DNA from: an uncultured Alkaliphilus sp.
GTDB lineage: Bacteria > Bacillota > Clostridia > Peptostreptococcales > Natronincolaceae
DNA length: 64,000 nucleotides
Assembly: GCA_938074565.1 (NCBI GenBank)
Contig: CALJEQ010000005.1
Span: 62,001 to 126,000, forward strand
Direction: 5' to 3'
The position numbers were made by a program, and so were the translations under genes. Shown piece by piece: positions 32,873 through 43,030 of this stretch (position 1 is its first letter; every line of letters begins with the position of its first letter). The notes beneath the pieces are model-generated. The model saw only the letters and a program-made list of their open reading frames with translations, was not told the DNA's origin and ran no database searches.

Positions 32873-33106
32873 TTTCATAAAGTTTTTTGTCATTCATTGA
32901 CTAATTTTTATTTAAAAATTTTATTTTAGGATAAAATATATATGAGAGAATTAAAAAGAAAAATTAAATTGAAAATAATATTTTAATATAAATGAAATAT
33001 ATGGTAAAATATTTCTTAGGTGTGTAAGTTCGGATAAGTCATTTATATTATATAACATATATAAAGAATGGGCGGATTATAGATAAAAATAAAGGAGTGT
33101 ATCGTA

Positions 33107-34771
33107 TTGGGGAGAAAACCAACAAAATTAAAAATAATTCCTCTAGGGGGATTAAATGAAATTGGAAAAAATATGACTGCAATTGAATATAGAGATGAAA
33201 TCATCATTATTGATTGTGGTTTAAGTTTTCCAGAGGACGAAATGCTAGGAATAGATATGGTAATACCAGATATATCTTACATTTTAAAAAATAAAGATAA
33301 AGTGAAAGCTATCTTTTTAACCCATGGTCATGAAGACCATATTGGAGCATTACCTTATGTGCTAAAGAAAATTAATTTACCAGTTTACGGTAGTCGATTA
33401 ACTTTAGGATTAGTTGAACTTAAATTAAAAGAACATAAATTGACCAATGTTCATTTACAAAGAGTTAATCCAGGAGATAATATTAAATTAGGTTGTTTTA
33501 CTGTGGAATTTATCCGTTCTAGTCATAGTATACCTGATGCCTGCTGTATTGCCATTCATACACCATTAGGAATTATTTTTCACACTGGCGACTTTAAAGT
33601 AGATTACACACCAATTGCTGGTGAAATGATAGATCTACCTAAAATAGCAGAGTTAGGGCAAAAAGGTGTATTGGTAATGTTAGCTGACAGTACAAATGCA
33701 GAAAGACGTGGAGCAACCATGTCGGAAAAAAATGTAAAGGCTACATTTGAAAACATCTTTAGAAATACTACTCAAAGGATAATTGTAGCAACCTTTGCAT
33801 CAAATGTTCATAGAGTACAACAAGTTATGGAAGCCGCTGAAAAATATAATAGAAAAGTTGTAGTATCTGGAAGAAGTATGGTGAATGTGGTTGGTGTGGC
33901 TGAAGAATTGGGAATATTAACATTACCAGAAAATTTATTAATAGATATAGATGATATGGATAAATATCAGTCCCATGAGATTGTTATTATTACAACTGGT
34001 AGTCAAGGTGAACCAATGGCTGCCCTATCAAGAATGGCAAGTTCTGATCATAGAAAACTAGAAATTCAGCAGGGGGATTTAGTAGTATTTTCCTCTACTC
34101 CTATACCTGGAAATGAAAAGTCTGTAACTCGTGTTATTAACCAATTATTTGAAAAGGGTGCAGATGTAATCTATGAAAGCCTAGCAGAAGTACATGTATC
34201 TGGTCATGCATGTCAAGAAGAATTAAAATTAATGCACAGCCTAGTTAAACCAAAATATTTTATACCTGCCCACGGGGAGTTTAGACATTTAATGAAACAT
34301 GCTCAATTGGCAGAAGGTTTAGGAATGCCTAAAGAAAATATTTTTATTGCTCAAAATGGAAGTGTTATAGAATTTAGTAAAGATAGTGCTAAGATTAATG
34401 GCAGTGTTCCAGCTGGTAGAGTTTTAGTGGATGGTTTAGGTGTTGGAGATGTTGGTAATATAGTTTTAAGAGACCGTAAGCATTTAGCAGAAGATGGTCT
34501 GATGGTGGTGGTGGTGACCATTGCTAGGGAAACAGGAAAAATTGCAGCTGGACCAGATGTAATATCTAGAGGCTTCGTATATGTACGAGAGTCAGAAGTT
34601 TTAATGGTGGAAGCTAAGGAAGTTGTTAGAAAAGCTCTAGAACTTTGCGAACAACAAAATTCAAGAGAATGGTCAGTTCTAAAAAATGCTATAAGAGATG
34701 GTTTAAAAGATTTCTTATGGGAAAAAACAAAGCGTCGCCCAATGATTTTACCAGTTATTATGGAAGTATAA
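33107..34771 (+). CDS. rnj: Ribonuclease J
   Basis: IPLGGLNEIGKNMTAIEY, LTHGHEDHIGALPYVL, ADSTNAERRG, SGHACQEELKLMHSLVKPKYFIPAHGEFRHL. Confidence 0.96.
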   Translation: MGRKPTKLKIIPLGGLNEIGKNMTAIEYRDEIIIIDCGLSFPEDEMLGIDMVIPDISYILKNKDKVKAIFLTHGHEDHIGALPYVLKKINLPVYGSRLTLGLVELKLKEHKLTNVHLQRVNPGDNIKLGCFTVEFIRSSHSIPDACCIAIHTPLGIIFHTGDFKVDYTPIAGEMIDLPKIAELGQKGVLVMLADSTNAERRGATMSEKNVKATFENIFRNTTQRIIVATFASNVHRVQQVMEAAEKYNRKVVVSGRSMVNVVGVAEELGILTLPENLLIDIDDMDKYQSHEIVIITTGSQGEPMAALSRMASSDHRKLEIQQGDLVVFSSTPIPGNEKSVTRVINQLFEKGADVIYESLAEVHVSGHACQEELKLMHSLVKPKYFIPAHGEFRHLMKHAQLAEGLGMPKENIFIAQNGSVIEFSKDSAKINGSVPAGRVLVDGLGVGDVGNIVLRDRKHLAEDGLMVVVVTIARETGKIAAGPDVISRGFVYVRESEVLMVEAKEVVRKALELCEQQNSREWSVLKNAIRDGLKDFLWEKTKRRPMILPVIMEV

Positions 34772-34997
34772 GTTATCTTATCAGAAACTACACACATTAA
34801 AATAGTAAAGAAGTCACTCTTAATGAGTGATTTTTTTTGTTAGTGGAACTATAGTGAAGGTTTTATAAAAATTCTTTTTAGGGAGTTAATAAAGTTTAAA
34901 GAGGGCATAGGAAAAAAATGTAGAATAGTATAAAAGACAATAATAGAAGGCATATAATTTATTTGTGTATAATCTGTAAAATGATGGGAGGGTTTAA

Positions 34998-35294
34998 GTG
35001 AATATATTATTATATTTTTTAATCCTAATGGTGGGGGCATATATTGGTTATAAAGATAATATTAAAGTCTTAATAAAACATGCAGGGGAAGTACAAAATT
35101 ATGCCCTATTCTTTTTACTGCTTATTATGGGGATAAAAATAGGTTTAGACAAAGAACTTGTTTATTCTTTTGGAAAGATAGGATTTCAAGGATTAATTTT
35201 AGCCTTGTTTTCAATTGTTTTTAGTGTATTAGGTGTAAAGTTAGTTGCTAAAAGGTTACTGAAGGAGAAGGAGCAGATGGAAAATGACCTATAA
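34998..35294 (+). CDS. LysO/DUF340-like, N-terminal half
   Basis: Small multi-TM ORF overlapping the downstream LysO-like ORF by 11 nt. Confidence 0.6.
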   Translation: MNILLYFLILMVGAYIGYKDNIKVLIKHAGEVQNYALFFLLLIMGIKIGLDKELVYSFGKIGFQGLILALFSIVFSVLGVKLVAKRLLKEKEQMENDL

Positions 35295-35877
35295 AATTAT
35301 ATTGTCAGTAATATTTGGGATATTGTTTGGGCGGTTTTTTTTCCCAGTAGCTTTAGCAGAATATGTAGGGTTGTTAATAGATTTAGGTTTATGTGTATTA
35401 TTATTTTTTGTAGGTATTGATATAGGCAAACAAAAGAATATATTCTTCAAAATAAAAAAGATAGGTATGAAGGTTTTGTTAGTGCCTTTAATGATAGGTA
35501 TAGGCAGTATATTAGGTGCTATGTTGGGGGGATTTTTTCTAAGAATACCTTTAAAAGAAGCTGGTGCTGTAGGAGCAGGTTTTGGCTGGTATTCACTTTC
35601 TGCAATTGAACTTTCTAAGCATAGTTCACAGTTAGGTACATTAGCTTTTGTAACTAATGTCATTAGAGAGGTGATCGCCTTAATGTCTATCCCTATAATA
35701 GCTAAATATATTGGAAAACTGGAAAGTATTGCTCCAGCAGGGGCTACGGCAATGGACACAACATTGCCTGTAATTTCAAAAGCGACGGATGGCAGTATTG
35801 CAATAATTTCATTTATAACGGGGGTAGTTCTCTCTACAATGGTACCTATACTTGTACCCCTCATAATGTCTTTATAA
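35284..35877 (+). CDS. lysO: LysO family transporter
   Basis: GAVGAGFGWYSLSAIELSKHSSQLGTLAFVTNVIREVIALMSIPII...GATAMDTTLPVI. Confidence 0.8.
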   Translation: MTYKIILSVIFGILFGRFFFPVALAEYVGLLIDLGLCVLLFFVGIDIGKQKNIFFKIKKIGMKVLLVPLMIGIGSILGAMLGGFFLRIPLKEAGAVGAGFGWYSLSAIELSKHSSQLGTLAFVTNVIREVIALMSIPIIAKYIGKLESIAPAGATAMDTTLPVISKATDGSIAIISFITGVVLSTMVPILVPLIMSL

Positions 35878-35982
35878 ATCTCTATAGTTGATTTTTTAGT
35901 GGATTTCTTATAAAATAGAATAATACACTTGTACAAAGCTTAGGTTATAAAGGTGTGGTTGTAGCTAGAAGGGGGCTTACTA

Positions 35983-36342
35983 ATGAATGTTTTTGATATA
36001 GCACATCAATTAGCAAAGTCTTTAAAAGAAAGCAATGAATACAAAACATTTAAAGAACTTGAAAAGAAAATGAAGTCTAATCCATCCATTAAGTCTATGA
36101 TGGAGGACTTTAGAAAAAGTCAATTTGAAGTACAAAATGTTCAAATGAGAGGTCAGCAAGTTGATGAAGATAAGTTGAATAAGCTACAGGAACTAAGCAC
36201 TTTAATAATGAAAGAGCCTACTATTAGTGAATATGTAAAGGCAGAAGTCCGTTTTACACAAATGCTGACAGATATTTATAAGATATTAGGTGAGTCTGTA
36301 GAGTTTAATATTAACTTAGATGATGAAGTAGAAAGTTTATAA
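35983..36342 (+). CDS. YlbF/YmcA (Com_YlbF) family protein
   Basis: AHQLAKSLKESNEYKTFKELEKKMKSNPSIKSMMEDFRKSQFEVQNVQMRGQ. Confidence 0.88.
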   Translation: MNVFDIAHQLAKSLKESNEYKTFKELEKKMKSNPSIKSMMEDFRKSQFEVQNVQMRGQQVDEDKLNKLQELSTLIMKEPTISEYVKAEVRFTQMLTDIYKILGESVEFNINLDDEVESL

Positions 36343-36521
36343 GATAAAGAAGGTAGTCATTTTGACTGCCTCTTGTTTTTTTATGCAGTAGATAATATAA
36401 TATACATGAAAATAAAGGGCTTGTACCCAAATATGGGAAGGTTTTTACTTGTTTGTATTTGAAAAACTATTAATATGTGGCACTTACCATCTATTAATAT
36501 ATCATTAAGGAGTTGTTATTG

Positions 36522-37175
36522 GTGAGTAATATTACAAATGAATTTGTAGAAAGATATATAAGAGAGCTACTACCTCAAGAAGAAGGTTTATTTAAAGATA
36601 TGGAAGACTATGCAGAAGAACATCATGTGCCTATCGTTCATAAAGAAGTGGCGGCTTTATTAGAAGTGATAACAATGACTTCTGGGTCAAAAAAAATATT
36701 AGAAGTTGGGACTGCAATTGCCTATTCCACCCTATTGTTTTGTAGAGCAATGGGAAAAGATGGACATATCACCACCATTGAAAGAAATGAAGAAATGATA
36801 GTTCAAGCTAAAGAAAATGTAAAAAAAGCCCATTGTGAAGATCAAGTAAGGATTTTACAAGGGGATGCAGAAGAAATATTAAGGTTTTTAGAAGGAAAAT
36901 ATGACTTGATTTTTTTAGACGGAGCAAAGGGTCAATATAGTGATTTTTTAAATGATTGTCTTCATCTTTTAAAGCCAGGGGGACTTTTAGTATCGGATAA
37001 TATCCTATATAAAGGAATGATTGCTTCTGATGATTTAGTTGTTAGAAGGAAGAGAACCATTGTTAATCGTATGAGAAGCTACCTAGAGACAATTTGTGAT
37101 CATCCACAATTAAAAACCAGTATTATCCCAATTGGTGATGGCTTGGCTCTAAGTTACAAAAATCAGGAGGAGTAA
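36522..37175 (+). CDS. trmR: O-methyltransferase, TrmR-like
   Basis: ILEVGTAIAYSTLLFCRAMG, YDLIFLDGAKGQY; adjacent to a U32 peptidase-family gene as in the trmR-trhP order; GTG start at 36522 preferred over 36513. Confidence 0.8.
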   Translation: MSNITNEFVERYIRELLPQEEGLFKDMEDYAEEHHVPIVHKEVAALLEVITMTSGSKKILEVGTAIAYSTLLFCRAMGKDGHITTIERNEEMIVQAKENVKKAHCEDQVRILQGDAEEILRFLEGKYDLIFLDGAKGQYSDFLNDCLHLLKPGGLLVSDNILYKGMIASDDLVVRRKRTIVNRMRSYLETICDHPQLKTSIIPIGDGLALSYKNQEE

Positions 37176-37177
37176 GT

Positions 37178-38422
37178 ATGACAAAGGTAGAATTATTAGC
37201 ACCAGCAGGGGATTTAGAGAGGTTAAAAGTTGCTATAATGTATGGGGCAGATGCAGTCTATGTAGGTGGACAAATTTTTGGACTACGGGCGGCAGCAAAA
37301 AACTTTTCTATTGACGAACTGGCAGAAGGGGTGAAGTTTGCCCATGAAAGGGGAGCAAAGGTTTTTGTTACAGCCAATATTATTCCCCATAACGAAGACT
37401 TAACTGAGCTACCTCCCTATTTAAAACAGATTAGGGACATTGGAGTTGATGCAGTCATTGTTTCTGATCCTGGTACTTTTTCCATTGTTAAGGAGATTGT
37501 TCCAGATATGGAAATACATATTAGTACCCAAGCTAATAATGTTAATTATCGTACAGTAAAGTTTTGGTATGACTTAGGGGCTGAAAGGGTGGTTTTAGCA
37601 AGAGAATTATCCTTTAAAGAAATTAAAGAAATTAGGGAGAAAATACCTAAAGAGTTGGAGTTGGAAGCATTTATTCATGGAGCTATGTGTATTTCTTATT
37701 CGGGTAGATGTCTTTTAAGCAACTATATGGCAAATAGAGATGCCAACAGAGGTGAATGTGCCCAACCTTGTAGATGGAAGTATCATTTAGTTGAAGAGAA
37801 AAGACCAGGGCAATATATGCCAGTTTACGAAGATGAGAGCGGAACTTATATAATGAATTCTAAAGATTTGTGTATGATCGAATACATACCAGAAGTTATT
37901 GAGTCGGGAATTAATAGCTTAAAAATAGAAGGCAGAATGAAAACAACTTATTATGTGGCTACAGTGGTAAGGGCATATAGAATGGCAATAGATAACTATT
38001 TAGCTGACCCCCAAAATTGGGTATGTAAGGAAGAATGGGTGGAGGAAATTAAAAAAGCCAGTCATCGAGACTTTACAACTGGTTTTTACCATGAAAAACC
38101 TGATGAAAATGAGCATCTCTATACTGAAAAGACTTATGTTAGAAACTACGATTTTATTGGTATGGTATTAAATTTTGATGCTTCTACTGGTATTGCTACA
38201 GTAGAACAAAGAAACCGTTTCTTTAGGGGAGATAATATAGAGATTATAGGACCCCATAAAGAAGTAATTAAAACAGTAATTGAAAATATGTGGGACGAAG
38301 AAGGAACTGAAATTGAAGTTGCCCCCCATCCTAAACAAATTATTAGAATAAAGATTGATAAGGCAGTAGAACCCTATTATCTTTTAAGAAGAGAAGTACA
38401 AGAAGTAGACAATTCCATTTAA
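37178..38422 (+). CDS. trhP: U32-family tRNA hydroxylation protein
   Basis: VELLAPAGDLERLKVAIMYGADAVYVGG, HGAMCISYSGRCLLSNYMANRDANRGECAQPCRWKY, SLKIEGRMKTTYYV. Confidence 0.9.
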   Translation: MTKVELLAPAGDLERLKVAIMYGADAVYVGGQIFGLRAAAKNFSIDELAEGVKFAHERGAKVFVTANIIPHNEDLTELPPYLKQIRDIGVDAVIVSDPGTFSIVKEIVPDMEIHISTQANNVNYRTVKFWYDLGAERVVLARELSFKEIKEIREKIPKELELEAFIHGAMCISYSGRCLLSNYMANRDANRGECAQPCRWKYHLVEEKRPGQYMPVYEDESGTYIMNSKDLCMIEYIPEVIESGINSLKIEGRMKTTYYVATVVRAYRMAIDNYLADPQNWVCKEEWVEEIKKASHRDFTTGFYHEKPDENEHLYTEKTYVRNYDFIGMVLNFDASTGIATVEQRNRFFRGDNIEIIGPHKEVIKTVIENMWDEEGTEIEVAPHPKQIIRIKIDKAVEPYYLLRREVQEVDNSI

Positions 38423-38441
38423 GCCTATGGCTAAAGGTTTA

Positions 38442-38491
38442 CGCCCCTATGTTTTTGGTGATACTAATAAAAAAACATAGGGGCGTTTTTT
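38442..38491 (+). terminator. Terminator-like hairpin abutting the PBP start codon
   Basis: CGCCCCTATGTTTTT ... AAAAACATAGGGGCG TTTTTT, immediately before ATG at 38492. Confidence 0.8.
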
Positions 38492-40243
38492 ATGCAAAGA
38501 TCAAGAAAAGAGAAAAAAGAAGATTCTATAATTTATACCAAACGTATTTTAATAATGGGGGCTGTTTCAACAATTATTATACTGGCTCTACTATTACGGT
38601 TATTTTTTTTACAGATCATTAAACATGATTTTTATACAACAGAAGTCAACAAACAAAGGAATTTGACCATCCCTTTAACCAGTGGGCGGGGTACTATTTA
38701 TGATAGAAATTTTATTCCTTTAACAGATAGAGAAGAAGAAACCATTGGAGTAATCTATCCGCAACTCTTTCATACCAGTGATGAAAATTTGAAATTTTTA
38801 AGTGAGTTAACAGGAATCTCTTCTCTGGAATTAGAAAATAGAATCTCCCGTACTGGTTACTTAATTGAGTTATCCATTAAAGAAAATTTAGATTGGAATG
38901 ATAGACGCTTGGTTAATACAAGGGGTCTATTTATTGTTGAAAAAAGAAATAGATATGACGAGGATAATCTTTTAAGGCATGTTATTGGATATATAAGTGG
39001 AGTGGACAAAAGAGGTATGTCGGGGATTGAACGATCGCAGGACATTATACTAAAAGAGCAACAAGGTAGGGCTATTGCAGCAGTATTGGATGGAAAAAAA
39101 CGACTTTTACCAGGGGAGGGTTATGTACTGGTTAATGGTAATATGGAAGAAAAACATGTTAAACTAACGGTGGATTACCATATTCAGTCGATCGCAGAAA
39201 ACGTATTAGATAATACTAGGCATAGAGGAACAGTGATTATTAGTAATGTTGAAACGGGAGAAATATTGGCTATGGCAAGTAGACCTAATTTTAACCCCAA
39301 TGAGATTACAAAACATCTTAAAAGTGATGGTGACGAATTGTTTAATAAGGCTATTCAAATGACTTTTCCCCCAGGCTCAATTTTTAAAATAATTGTAGCA
39401 GCAGCTGCTTTAGAAGAAGGGTTATTGGATGTAAAAGAGGTTTTTAATTGTTTGGGCAGTGAAAGTGTTGGAAATGTACAAATCCGTTGTAACTCCCATA
39501 GTCAAGGTGGAAATGGTGAAATTATATTTGAAAAAGCCTTTGCCGAATCCTGCAACTCTACTTTTATTCAACTAGGGCAGAGGATAGGGGCAATGAAAAT
39601 TATTGAAATGGCAGAAAAATTAGGCTTTAATAGTAAAGTAAATATTGGACTAGTGGAAGAAGAAAAAGGCAATTTACCAACTGGAGACTATTTATTAGGC
39701 CCTTCTATAGGTAACATTTCCATTGGTCAAGGGCAAATAGAAGTAACCCCCCTACAGGTGAATCAAATGACACAAATTATTGCCAATGGGGGAGTAAAAA
39801 AACAATTGTATTTAATTGATGAAGTGGTTAATCAGCTCCACGAAAAAATTGAAGAGGTTGAAGAGATTGTTGAGATTGAAGGTATTGAAGGTATTGAAGA
39901 GATAGAAGGCATTGAAATTAGTAATGAGTCAGTACAAGAAGAAAAACAGTTACTAAGCAAGGAAACTATTCAAAAATTACAGCATATGATGGGGTTAGTA
40001 ATGGAAGCAGGGACGGGTAAAACTGTTGGGGAATTAGCCAATATTACAGCTGGTAAAACAGGTACTGCTCAAGCAACTGAAAGAGGACAATCGGTACTAC
40101 ATGCATGGTTTACTGGTTACTATCCTAAAGAAGAACCTAAATATGCAGTAACAGTATTATTACAAAATGGTCAATCGGGGGGGAGAAATGCAGTTCCTGT
40201 TTTTAAAGAGATTATAGAAGAAATGGTTAAGTTAGGATACTAA
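38492..40243 (+). CDS. Class B penicillin-binding protein
   Basis: N-terminal TM, FPPGSIFKIIVAAAALEEG (SxxK), SCNSTF (SxN), AGKTGTAQ (KTG). Confidence 0.93.
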   Translation: MQRSRKEKKEDSIIYTKRILIMGAVSTIIILALLLRLFFLQIIKHDFYTTEVNKQRNLTIPLTSGRGTIYDRNFIPLTDREEETIGVIYPQLFHTSDENLKFLSELTGISSLELENRISRTGYLIELSIKENLDWNDRRLVNTRGLFIVEKRNRYDEDNLLRHVIGYISGVDKRGMSGIERSQDIILKEQQGRAIAAVLDGKKRLLPGEGYVLVNGNMEEKHVKLTVDYHIQSIAENVLDNTRHRGTVIISNVETGEILAMASRPNFNPNEITKHLKSDGDELFNKAIQMTFPPGSIFKIIVAAAALEEGLLDVKEVFNCLGSESVGNVQIRCNSHSQGGNGEIIFEKAFAESCNSTFIQLGQRIGAMKIIEMAEKLGFNSKVNIGLVEEEKGNLPTGDYLLGPSIGNISIGQGQIEVTPLQVNQMTQIIANGGVKKQLYLIDEVVNQLHEKIEEVEEIVEIEGIEGIEEIEGIEISNESVQEEKQLLSKETIQKLQHMMGLVMEAGTGKTVGELANITAGKTGTAQATERGQSVLHAWFTGYYPKEEPKYAVTVLLQNGQSGGRNAVPVFKEIIEEMVKLGY

Positions 40244-40531
40244 AGCTGTGGTTAAAAAATTAAAAAAGCAATCTATTTTGGAAGACTTACTATTATAATT
40301 TCATATATAGCTAAGACAATGCCTCGGTTGAGAATAAAACTCTTATATCGGGGCTTTGTTGAATTTTGGTGTAAAATGTAATCTTTAGAATATTTTTTAA
40401 AAAAAAGAAGGTGTTATTATAAATCTGTAGAATGTTAAATATATATCAAAAAAATTATATATAGGACTATTGGATTAATTTTTAACTTAATTTTTAATAA
40501 TAAGTTACTACAATAAAGAGAGGTGCTACTA

Positions 40532-42451
40532 GTGAGCAAGGATAAAATAATATATACTGTCGAGGAAAATTGTGTAGGATGTAACAAATGTATTAACGGA
40601 TGCCCAGTTAAAGATGCAAATGTAGCTCTTATGGTAAATCATGAAAATATTATTAATGTAGATTCCGAAAAATGTATCGTCTGTGGTCATTGTATAGATG
40701 TTTGTGACCATAGTGCTAGAGAATACTATGATGATTTAGATCAGTTCATGGAAGATTTAAAATCAGGTAGAAAAATATCATTACTGGTTGCCCCTGCTAT
40801 ACGTGCAAATTTTAGTAACTATAAAAAATTATTTGGGTATCTGAAATCTATTGGGGTGGAGTTAATTTATGATGTGTCTCTAGGTGCAGATATAACCACT
40901 TGGGCGTACTTAAAAAAGATTAAGGAAGAAAAATTAACTTCTGTAATAGCACAACCTTGTCCTGCTGTGGTAGAGTATATTGAAAAATTTAGCCCAGAAC
41001 TAATTTCTAAGTTATCACCTATTCACTCACCCATGATAAATACAGCCATATTTTTAAAGAAATATGAGGGTTATAATGGTACACTTGCATTCATATCCCC
41101 TTGTATTGCTAAAATAAATGAGATTAGAGATAAAAACACAAATGGGCTTATTAAATATAACGTAACATTTAAAAGATTAATAGAATATATACAAAATAAC
41201 AACATTAATTTAGACTCTTATCCAGAGTTGGAGTTTAATGATATGGGTTGTTCTATTGGGTTACTATACAGTAGACCAGGTGGACTAAGGGAGAACGTAG
41301 AAGCAAGAATGACAGGAGCTTGGGTTCGACAAATTGAAGGTCACAACCATGCATATCACTATTTAGATGAATATAAAAAAAGGTTAGCTAAAAATAAGCC
41401 GTTGCCATTATTGGTGGATATATTAAATTGCTCTTTTGGTTGTAATTTAGGTACTGGAACAACTAAAGAAACAGAAATAGATGATATTGACCTATTGTTT
41501 AATCAAATGAAGAACGACAAACTAAAGGCTAAAGGTAAACGCCCTTTAAGAAAAAGAATAGACGAGATGTATAAATTATTTGACTCTAAGCTAAATATAA
41601 ATGACTTTGTTAGAAAATATACAAATCAATTTGACAGTATAACCAAATGGAAAGAGCCTTCTAAAAAAGAGTATACGGATATTATGTTTAAGTTACATAA
41701 AACAACGGAGAAGGAAGAAAAAGTAAACTGCTTTGCCTGTGGTTATGGAAACTGTGAAACTATGATTAAAGCAATTCATAATGGAGCAAATTATCTTAAT
41801 AACTGTATACACTACAATAAAAAAGAATTAATTATTGAACAAGAAGAGATTAATGTAAAAAATAATGAGTTGGGAAATGTTTTAGAACAAGTTAATGCCA
41901 TGAATGATGAACGGTTTGGTCAAGTTGAGGGGCTAAAAAAAGTTGTAGGTACAGTGATGAATTCTTTAAATGAACTGAATGCAGGTAGTGAGGAAGTTGT
42001 TGCTAGTATTGAAAGCATAGCTAATGAAGTTAAAGACACCCTTAGTGTATCAAATGATTTAAAGCTTAACATAGAACTTGTGAAAGAGAAACTTAAGAAA
42101 TTTTCAAAAGCCACCAGTGAAATTGTTAGCATTTCTGAACAAACAAACCTACTGGCTTTAAATGCTAGTATAGAAAGTGCAAGGGCAGGAGAACATGGAC
42201 GGGGATTTGCAGTTGTTGCAGAGGAAGTTAGAAAGTTAGCCGAAAATTCAAAAACAGTGGCAGAATCTACTAGAACAGATGAGCATGATATATTAAATTC
42301 AGTTGTTGAAATAATAGAAAAGTCTGTAAGGGTTGAGAATAGAATGGATAAAATTAATGACTCCATATCAATTATTTCTGCTAACCTTGAAGAGATTACA
42401 GCCACTAGTCAGTCTATTGCTGATTCGGTGGTGGAGTTAGTAGAGGATTAA
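40532..42451 (+). CDS. [FeFe]-hydrogenase-like H-domain / 4Fe-4S / methyl-accepting signalling fusion (putative redox sensor)
   Basis: [11 protein letters not shown] and [11 protein letters not shown] ferredoxin motifs; [29 protein letters not shown]-domain motifs; [50 protein letters not shown]. Confidence 0.85.
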   Translation: MSKDKIIYTVEENCVGCNKCINGCPVKDANVALMVNHENIINVDSEKCIVCGHCIDVCDHSAREYYDDLDQFMEDLKSGRKISLLVAPAIRANFSNYKKLFGYLKSIGVELIYDVSLGADITTWAYLKKIKEEKLTSVIAQPCPAVVEYIEKFSPELISKLSPIHSPMINTAIFLKKYEGYNGTLAFISPCIAKINEIRDKNTNGLIKYNVTFKRLIEYIQNNNINLDSYPELEFNDMGCSIGLLYSRPGGLRENVEARMTGAWVRQIEGHNHAYHYLDEYKKRLAKNKPLPLLVDILNCSFGCNLGTGTTKETEIDDIDLLFNQMKNDKLKAKGKRPLRKRIDEMYKLFDSKLNINDFVRKYTNQFDSITKWKEPSKKEYTDIMFKLHKTTEKEEKVNCFACGYGNCETMIKAIHNGANYLNNCIHYNKKELIIEQEEINVKNNELGNVLEQVNAMNDERFGQVEGLKKVVGTVMNSLNELNAGSEEVVASIESIANEVKDTLSVSNDLKLNIELVKEKLKKFSKATSEIVSISEQTNLLALNASIESARAGEHGRGFAVVAEEVRKLAENSKTVAESTRTDEHDILNSVVEIIEKSVRVENRMDKINDSISIISANLEEITATSQSIADSVVELVED

Positions 42452-42657
42452 CTTTACCTAGACAAATAAGTATAAATATACGGCTTGAAGGGTTTTTAGT
42501 TTAAGTATTTATAAAGGATGATTAAAACAGAAAGTGCCTGATTTTTAATGGCACTTTTTTTTATTATAAATTTTCCGTACATGCACATATGTAGTTAATG
42601 AAACATATTATTTAAAGTGACCTATTATATAGGTTTTTACAAGGAGGTGTTATCTAC

Positions 42658-43000
42658 ATGTGGGCTTTATTGACTGGAACGATACCGTTTGTCTTCAAAC
42701 CATTGATGTTGGCAGTATCTTTTATTTCCAGCAGTGCTTCTTTTCCTCAACCCCTTACGCCAGAGGAGGAAGCCATATACTTAGAACGATATGAAACAGG
42801 AGATGAAGAAGCAAGAAATGTACTGGTGGAGAGAAATTTAAGGCTAGTGGCTCACATTGTGAAGAAGTACTCAAATATTGGTGCAGATGCAGACGATCTA
42901 ATATCTATAGGCACAATTGGGTTAATTAAAGGGATTACAACTTTTGATCGAAAGAAAGGTACTAGATTAGCCACTTATGCTGCAAGATGTATCGAAAATG
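42658..43000 (+). pseudogene. sigK: N-terminal half of sporulation sigma factor SigK, interrupted by element insertion
   Basis: FPQPLTPEEEAIYLERYETGDEEARNVLVERNLRLVAHIVKKYSN..DLISIGTIGLIKGITTF..RLATYAARCIEN, after which homology to SigK ceases. Intact upon excision, if the other half lies beyond the window. Confidence 0.92.
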
Positions 43001-43030
43001 CTATACATACCAAAATGCTACCAATATCCA

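Noticed and set aside
34998-35877. lysO broken by frameshift
   Set aside because: Two-gene DUF340/LysO arrangements with short overlap are, to my knowledge, common in Firmicutes; no reason to call it a pseudogene
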